Source: CAXSBR01 sp964252015
GTDB taxonomy: Bacteria > Actinomycetota > Actinomycetes > Mycobacteriales > Jatrophihabitantaceae
Length of the DNA: 64,000 bases
Assembly (NCBI GenBank): GCA_964252015.1
Contig: CAXULW010000003.1
Coordinates: forward strand, 1 to 64,000
Direction: 5' to 3'
Shown here: piece after piece, positions 61,195 to 64,000 of the stretch
Numbering within the stretch: position 1 is the first letter of the stretch
Layout of the letters: the number at the start of each line of letters is the position of its first letter
The notes under the pieces: generated by a model
Database searches by the model: none
Told to the model about the DNA's origin: nothing
What the model saw: only the letters and a program-made list of their open reading frames with translations
Made by a program: the position numbers and the translations under genes

Positions 61195-62658
61195 ATGAAA
61201 CTCAACACAGCACAACGCGACCGGGCGTGCGGGGTTCTGCTCGCCACCGCGGCCGGGGACGCCCTCGGCGCGGGATACGAGTTCGGCCCATCCGTCCCGG
61301 CCGAGGTCGAGGTGACGATGCGCGGTGGCGGGGCGTTCCGCTGGGCGCCCGGGGAGTGGACCGACGACACGTCCATGGCCGTCGCGATCGCCGAGGTCGC
61401 GGCACGCGGACTCGATCTGCGCACCGAGCAGGCCCAGGACGCGATCGTCGCCCGGTGGTACGCGTGGTCGCGCACCGCCAGCGACGTCGGCAACCAGACC
61501 CGCCACGTCCTCGGCCGCGCCGGCCGCGACGCGCGCGGTCCGGTCGCCGCGTCGTCCCGGGACGCGTCGGCCCGGTTGCACCACGACACCGGTCACACCG
61601 CCGGCAACGGGTCGTTGATGCGCACGGCTGCGGTGGCGTTGGCCTACCTCGACGACGAGGACGGAATGGTCGAGGCGGCCCGCGCGGTCGGGGCGTTGAC
61701 CCACTTCGATCCCGAAGCGGGCGAGGCCTGCGCGCTCTGGTGTCTCGCCATTCGACACGCGGTGCTCACCGGCGAGCTGGACGTCCGGGTCGGACTCCGT
61801 CACCTCGACGCCGCCCGCGCCGATGTCTGGGCGGCTAGGTTCGTGTTCGCGGAGATGCACTCCCCCGCCGACTTCACCCACAACGGGTGGGTGGTAGAGG
61901 CGCTGCAAGCGGCGTGGTCCGCGATCGCCGGCACCCCCGTCCCCACCGACGACCCGCCTTCTCGGGTCTACCGCGCGGATCACCTGCGGCTCGCCCTCGA
62001 AGCGGCGGTCCGGGGCGGACGCGACGCCGACACCGTCGCCGCGATCGCCGGCGGACTGCTCGGCGCCGCCTACGGAGCGTCGGCGGTACCGGCAGCGTGG
62101 CGCCGGATCCTGCACGGGTGGCCGGGTCTGCGCTCCCGCGACCTGATCTCGCTGGGTAACGCGATCATCGACGGTGGACAGCCAGGCCAGTTCGACTTCA
62201 GCTACACCGGCTACGGCGACCTGCACGCCCTCGCCCGCCACCCCCACGACGACCAGGTGTGGCTCGGTGCCATCGGGGCCTTGAGCGCGTTGCCTGCGGG
62301 GGTGGACGCGGTGGTGTCGCTGTGCCGCATCGGCGACGGTCCCCCGGGCGTGGAGCTAGTCGAGGTGCGCCTGATCGACAGCGACGATCCGACGAAGAAC
62401 CCGAACCTCGGCTTCGTCCTCGACGACGCCGTCGCCGCGGTGCAGGCGTTCCGCGCCGAAGGCCGCACGGTCCTCGTGCACTGCGTCCAGGCCCACAGCC
62501 GCACCCCCACCGTCGGCGCGCTCTACGCCGTCCGCGCCTTTGGTATCGCACCCGAGGACGCCCTGCACGCGGTGACGGCGGCGTTGCCGTCCGCGCGTCC
62601 GATCGAGGCGTTCCGCCGCGCCGTCCACGCGTCCGCGGCTGAGCACCCGGTCCGATAG
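61195..62658 (+). CDS. ADP-ribosylglycohydrolase fused to a dual-specificity phosphatase-like domain
   Basis: The 487-residue protein has an N-terminal ADP-ribosyl-glycohydrolase fold at about 1-330. Metal and catalytic motifs are GDALGAGYEFG, EWTDDTSMAVAIAE and GHTAGNGSLMRTAA. The C-terminal part at about 345-480 contains the Cys phosphatase signature VHCVQAHSRTPTVGALYAV (HCx5R). It could remove ADP-ribose from protein and dephosphorylate a second product. It is regulated from the palindrome shared with the NrtR-like gene. AGGAGG precedes the ATG. Confidence 0.92.
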   Translation: MKLNTAQRDRACGVLLATAAGDALGAGYEFGPSVPAEVEVTMRGGGAFRWAPGEWTDDTSMAVAIAEVAARGLDLRTEQAQDAIVARWYAWSRTASDVGNQTRHVLGRAGRDARGPVAASSRDASARLHHDTGHTAGNGSLMRTAAVALAYLDDEDGMVEAARAVGALTHFDPEAGEACALWCLAIRHAVLTGELDVRVGLRHLDAARADVWAARFVFAEMHSPADFTHNGWVVEALQAAWSAIAGTPVPTDDPPSRVYRADHLRLALEAAVRGGRDADTVAAIAGGLLGAAYGASAVPAAWRRILHGWPGLRSRDLISLGNAIIDGGQPGQFDFSYTGYGDLHALARHPHDDQVWLGAIGALSALPAGVDAVVSLCRIGDGPPGVELVEVRLIDSDDPTKNPNLGFVLDDAVAAVQAFRAEGRTVLVHCVQAHSRTPTVGALYAVRAFGIAPEDALHAVTAALPSARPIEAFRRAVHASAAEHPVR

Positions 62659-62715
62659 ATCCGAAAACTGTCGTACCCCGGTGCGACGCTGTACTTGTCT
62701 GGGAGGGCGATAACT

Positions 62716-63165
62716 ATGAGCGAGAAAATGTGGATCACGTCGCACGTCGAACGGCTCCTCGCCGACGAATGGAACGTCTGCCGGGTCCATGCCGACGGTG
62801 ACGGGGACTACCCGTGGTCCCACGGCACCGCCATCGGCTGGGTCAGCGTCGTCGATGCCGGCGACGGTTTCATGCTCCGGGTCTGGGCCCACGCCGCGTA
62901 TGACGTGAAGCCGTCGGCGAAGCTGCTGCGCGAGCTCAACGACATCCAGGTCCGTTCCTTGTCGACCGCGGTCTGCCTGGTCGGTCACATCGTGGGCGTG
63001 TCGCAGACCATCAGCGCCATCGGATTGACCCAGCCGGTACTGGCGCAGGCACTGACCGCAGTGCGCAACATCGCCGACGACATCGGGCTACTGCTGGCCG
63101 GGATGTACGGCGGACGCACCCCGCTCGAGCCCGCCGCCACCGCCGAGTCCGAGGACGCGGCCTGA
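62716..63165 (+). CDS. YbjN/T3SS-chaperone-like protein
   Basis: The 149-residue protein has the alpha-beta pattern of YbjN/CesT-like peptide-binding chaperones (VERLLADEWNVCRVHADGDG; LLRELNDIQVRSLSTAVCLV; GHIVGVSQTISAIGL). The role is not established. It lies 57 bp after the ADP-ribosylglycohydrolase gene on the same strand, with a GGGAGGG ribosome binding site, and may be cotranscribed. Confidence 0.7.
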   Translation: MSEKMWITSHVERLLADEWNVCRVHADGDGDYPWSHGTAIGWVSVVDAGDGFMLRVWAHAAYDVKPSAKLLRELNDIQVRSLSTAVCLVGHIVGVSQTISAIGLTQPVLAQALTAVRNIADDIGLLLAGMYGGRTPLEPAATAESEDAA

Positions 63166-63370
63166 CAATGCTCTGCTACATCGTGCTCGGTCTTGGTGAG
63201 TGCGTCGGGCCGGTTGCCGCCTGCTGGGCCGTGCTGGGCTCGTGAAGCCCAGTCGGGTCTGGCGCAGGTCTTCACGGTCCGCGGCGCGACGAGGCGAAGC
63301 CAGATTCCGGGAGTGGGTACCAGCAGTGATTGTGCTTGTGACACGACTCGGGCGGTGGGACGGTGATCTG

Positions 63371-64000
63371 GTGAAGGAGAGCCGAGGACCGTTACGTCTG
63401 GTGATCGCCATGGTCACAGCGTTACTCTGCGCGTGTTCGGGTGCCTCCACCCCGCCCAGCGCGGGGCGGTCGAGCTCAAAAGGTTTCCCGTCGACAACCT
63501 CTGCCCGATCTGTCGTTCGAACGGCGGACGTTGCCTCGCCGGGCTGCAACGGTAGCCGTACCACCCCGGGTTCACTTGCGCCGGCCGCCCGAGGCACGAA
63601 ATCGGTGCAGGTCCATTACCAACAGCTCGGCACCGGCTCCCACGTCGTGGTCCTCATTCACGGTGGCCCGGGCCTGGGCATGCCGCAGATGCTCAGCGAC
63701 TTCGCCCCGCTGACGAAGTATGGTTTGCGCGTCGTGTACTACGACCAGCGCGGCGTCGGCCGCAGCCCGGCCCCGGCCGATGTGGACTACAGCCCGGACG
63801 CATACGTCGCGGACCTCGAGGCGCTGCGGGTTCGCCTGGGAGTCCAGTGCCTCGACCTCGTCGGGCACTCCTGGGGCGGCGCGGTCGAGGCGCTCTACAC
63901 CGCCGCCCACCCGGACCACGTGCGCTCCCTGGTGGAGATCAACGGAACGCCGCTCGCGGACGGTCCCTTCTATCAAGGGATAGCGAACTTCCAGGCTCGG
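63371..64000 (+). CDS. Alpha/beta hydrolase lipoprotein (5' part; runs off the window)
   Basis: From GTG 63371 the frame is open to the end of the window (210 codons seen). It starts with a short signal sequence and lipobox (VIAMVTALLCACSGAS). After a linker comes an alpha/beta hydrolase: oxyanion loop VLIHGGPGLGMPQML, VVYYDQRGVGRSPAP and nucleophile elbow LVGHSWGGAVEAL. This is the proline-iminopeptidase-like subgroup (HGGPG, DQRGxGxS). The His of the triad would lie beyond the window. The start is uncertain because the ribosome binding site is poor. Confidence 0.8.
   Translation, partial: MKESRGPLRLVIAMVTALLCACSGASTPPSAGRSSSKGFPSTTSARSVVRTADVASPGCNGSRTTPGSLAPAARGTKSVQVHYQQLGTGSHVVVLIHGGPGLGMPQMLSDFAPLTKYGLRVVYYDQRGVGRSPAPADVDYSPDAYVADLEALRVRLGVQCLDLVGHSWGGAVEALYTAAHPDHVRSLVEINGTPLADGPFYQGIANFQAR

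Overview
The window is chromosomal DNA from a high-GC Gram-positive actinobacterium. The evidence is GC-rich codon use throughout, frequent GTG starts (one TTG), lineage-typical families (DUF4395, DUF5808, DUF4397 with a class F sortase, GAF-ANTAR, NrtR, Phd/VapC modules) and a short Cys-Arg leader peptide ahead of a sulfur operon. Genus cannot be assigned from sequence alone; a soil or plant-associated Frankiales-like organism would fit the many sugar and organosulfur genes. No rRNA, tRNA, CRISPR array, transposase or phage gene was found.

Layout. (1) 1-11.4 kb: a sugar or polyol catabolic locus on the minus strand. It holds a histidinol-dehydrogenase-family enzyme, an RbsABC-type ABC transporter, a double SnoaL-like protein and a LacI regulator. 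Two matching promoters carry the same probable LacI operator between their -35 and -10 boxes. Beside it are a LysR regulator, remnants of an FGGY kinase and FAD oxidoreductases, a luciferase-like oxidoreductase and a zinc alcohol dehydrogenase. (2) 11.7-15.4 kb: a DUF5808 gene, a secreted SpoIID/beta-repeat protein and its decayed partial copy, separated by a divergent SnoaL/TetR pair. (3) 15.9-21.1 kb: a polysaccharide island with a cellulose-synthase-like GT2, a membrane-fusion protein, an anchored GH16 glucanase and a convergent secreted GH16-CBM6. It resembles the BgsA/BgsB mixed-linkage glucan pair of rhizobia. (4) 21.5-29 kb: a DUF2786 protein, a protease-MoxR-DUF58-VWA-VWA operon and a PLP decarboxylase.

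(5) 29-34.2 kb: a sulfonate/sulfate-ester operon (leader peptide, TauD/AtsK dioxygenase, SsuA-B-C-D). (6) 34.2-40 kb: a PfkB kinase divergent from a GH4 glycosidase and a sugar ABC importer lacking its ATPase. (7) 40-48.7 kb: an aromatic amino acid lyase homologue with an altered MIO triad, an Rrf2 regulator, DUF4395, and a second organosulfur-type operon of four luciferase-like monooxygenases plus two flavin reductases. (8) 48.7-64 kb: DUF72, DUF4397 plus sortase F, a HAD phosphatase, two damaged Phd/VapC modules, pntAB, a GAF-ANTAR regulator, a methyltransferase, a flavin monooxygenase with an NTF2-like N-terminus, an NrtR-like regulator divergent from an ADP-ribosylglycohydrolase/phosphatase fusion, a YbjN-like protein, and the start of an alpha/beta hydrolase lipoprotein.

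Functional themes are controlled sugar uptake, organosulfur scavenging with reduced-flavin supply, surface glucan synthesis and trimming, and NAD(P)/ADP-ribose metabolism.
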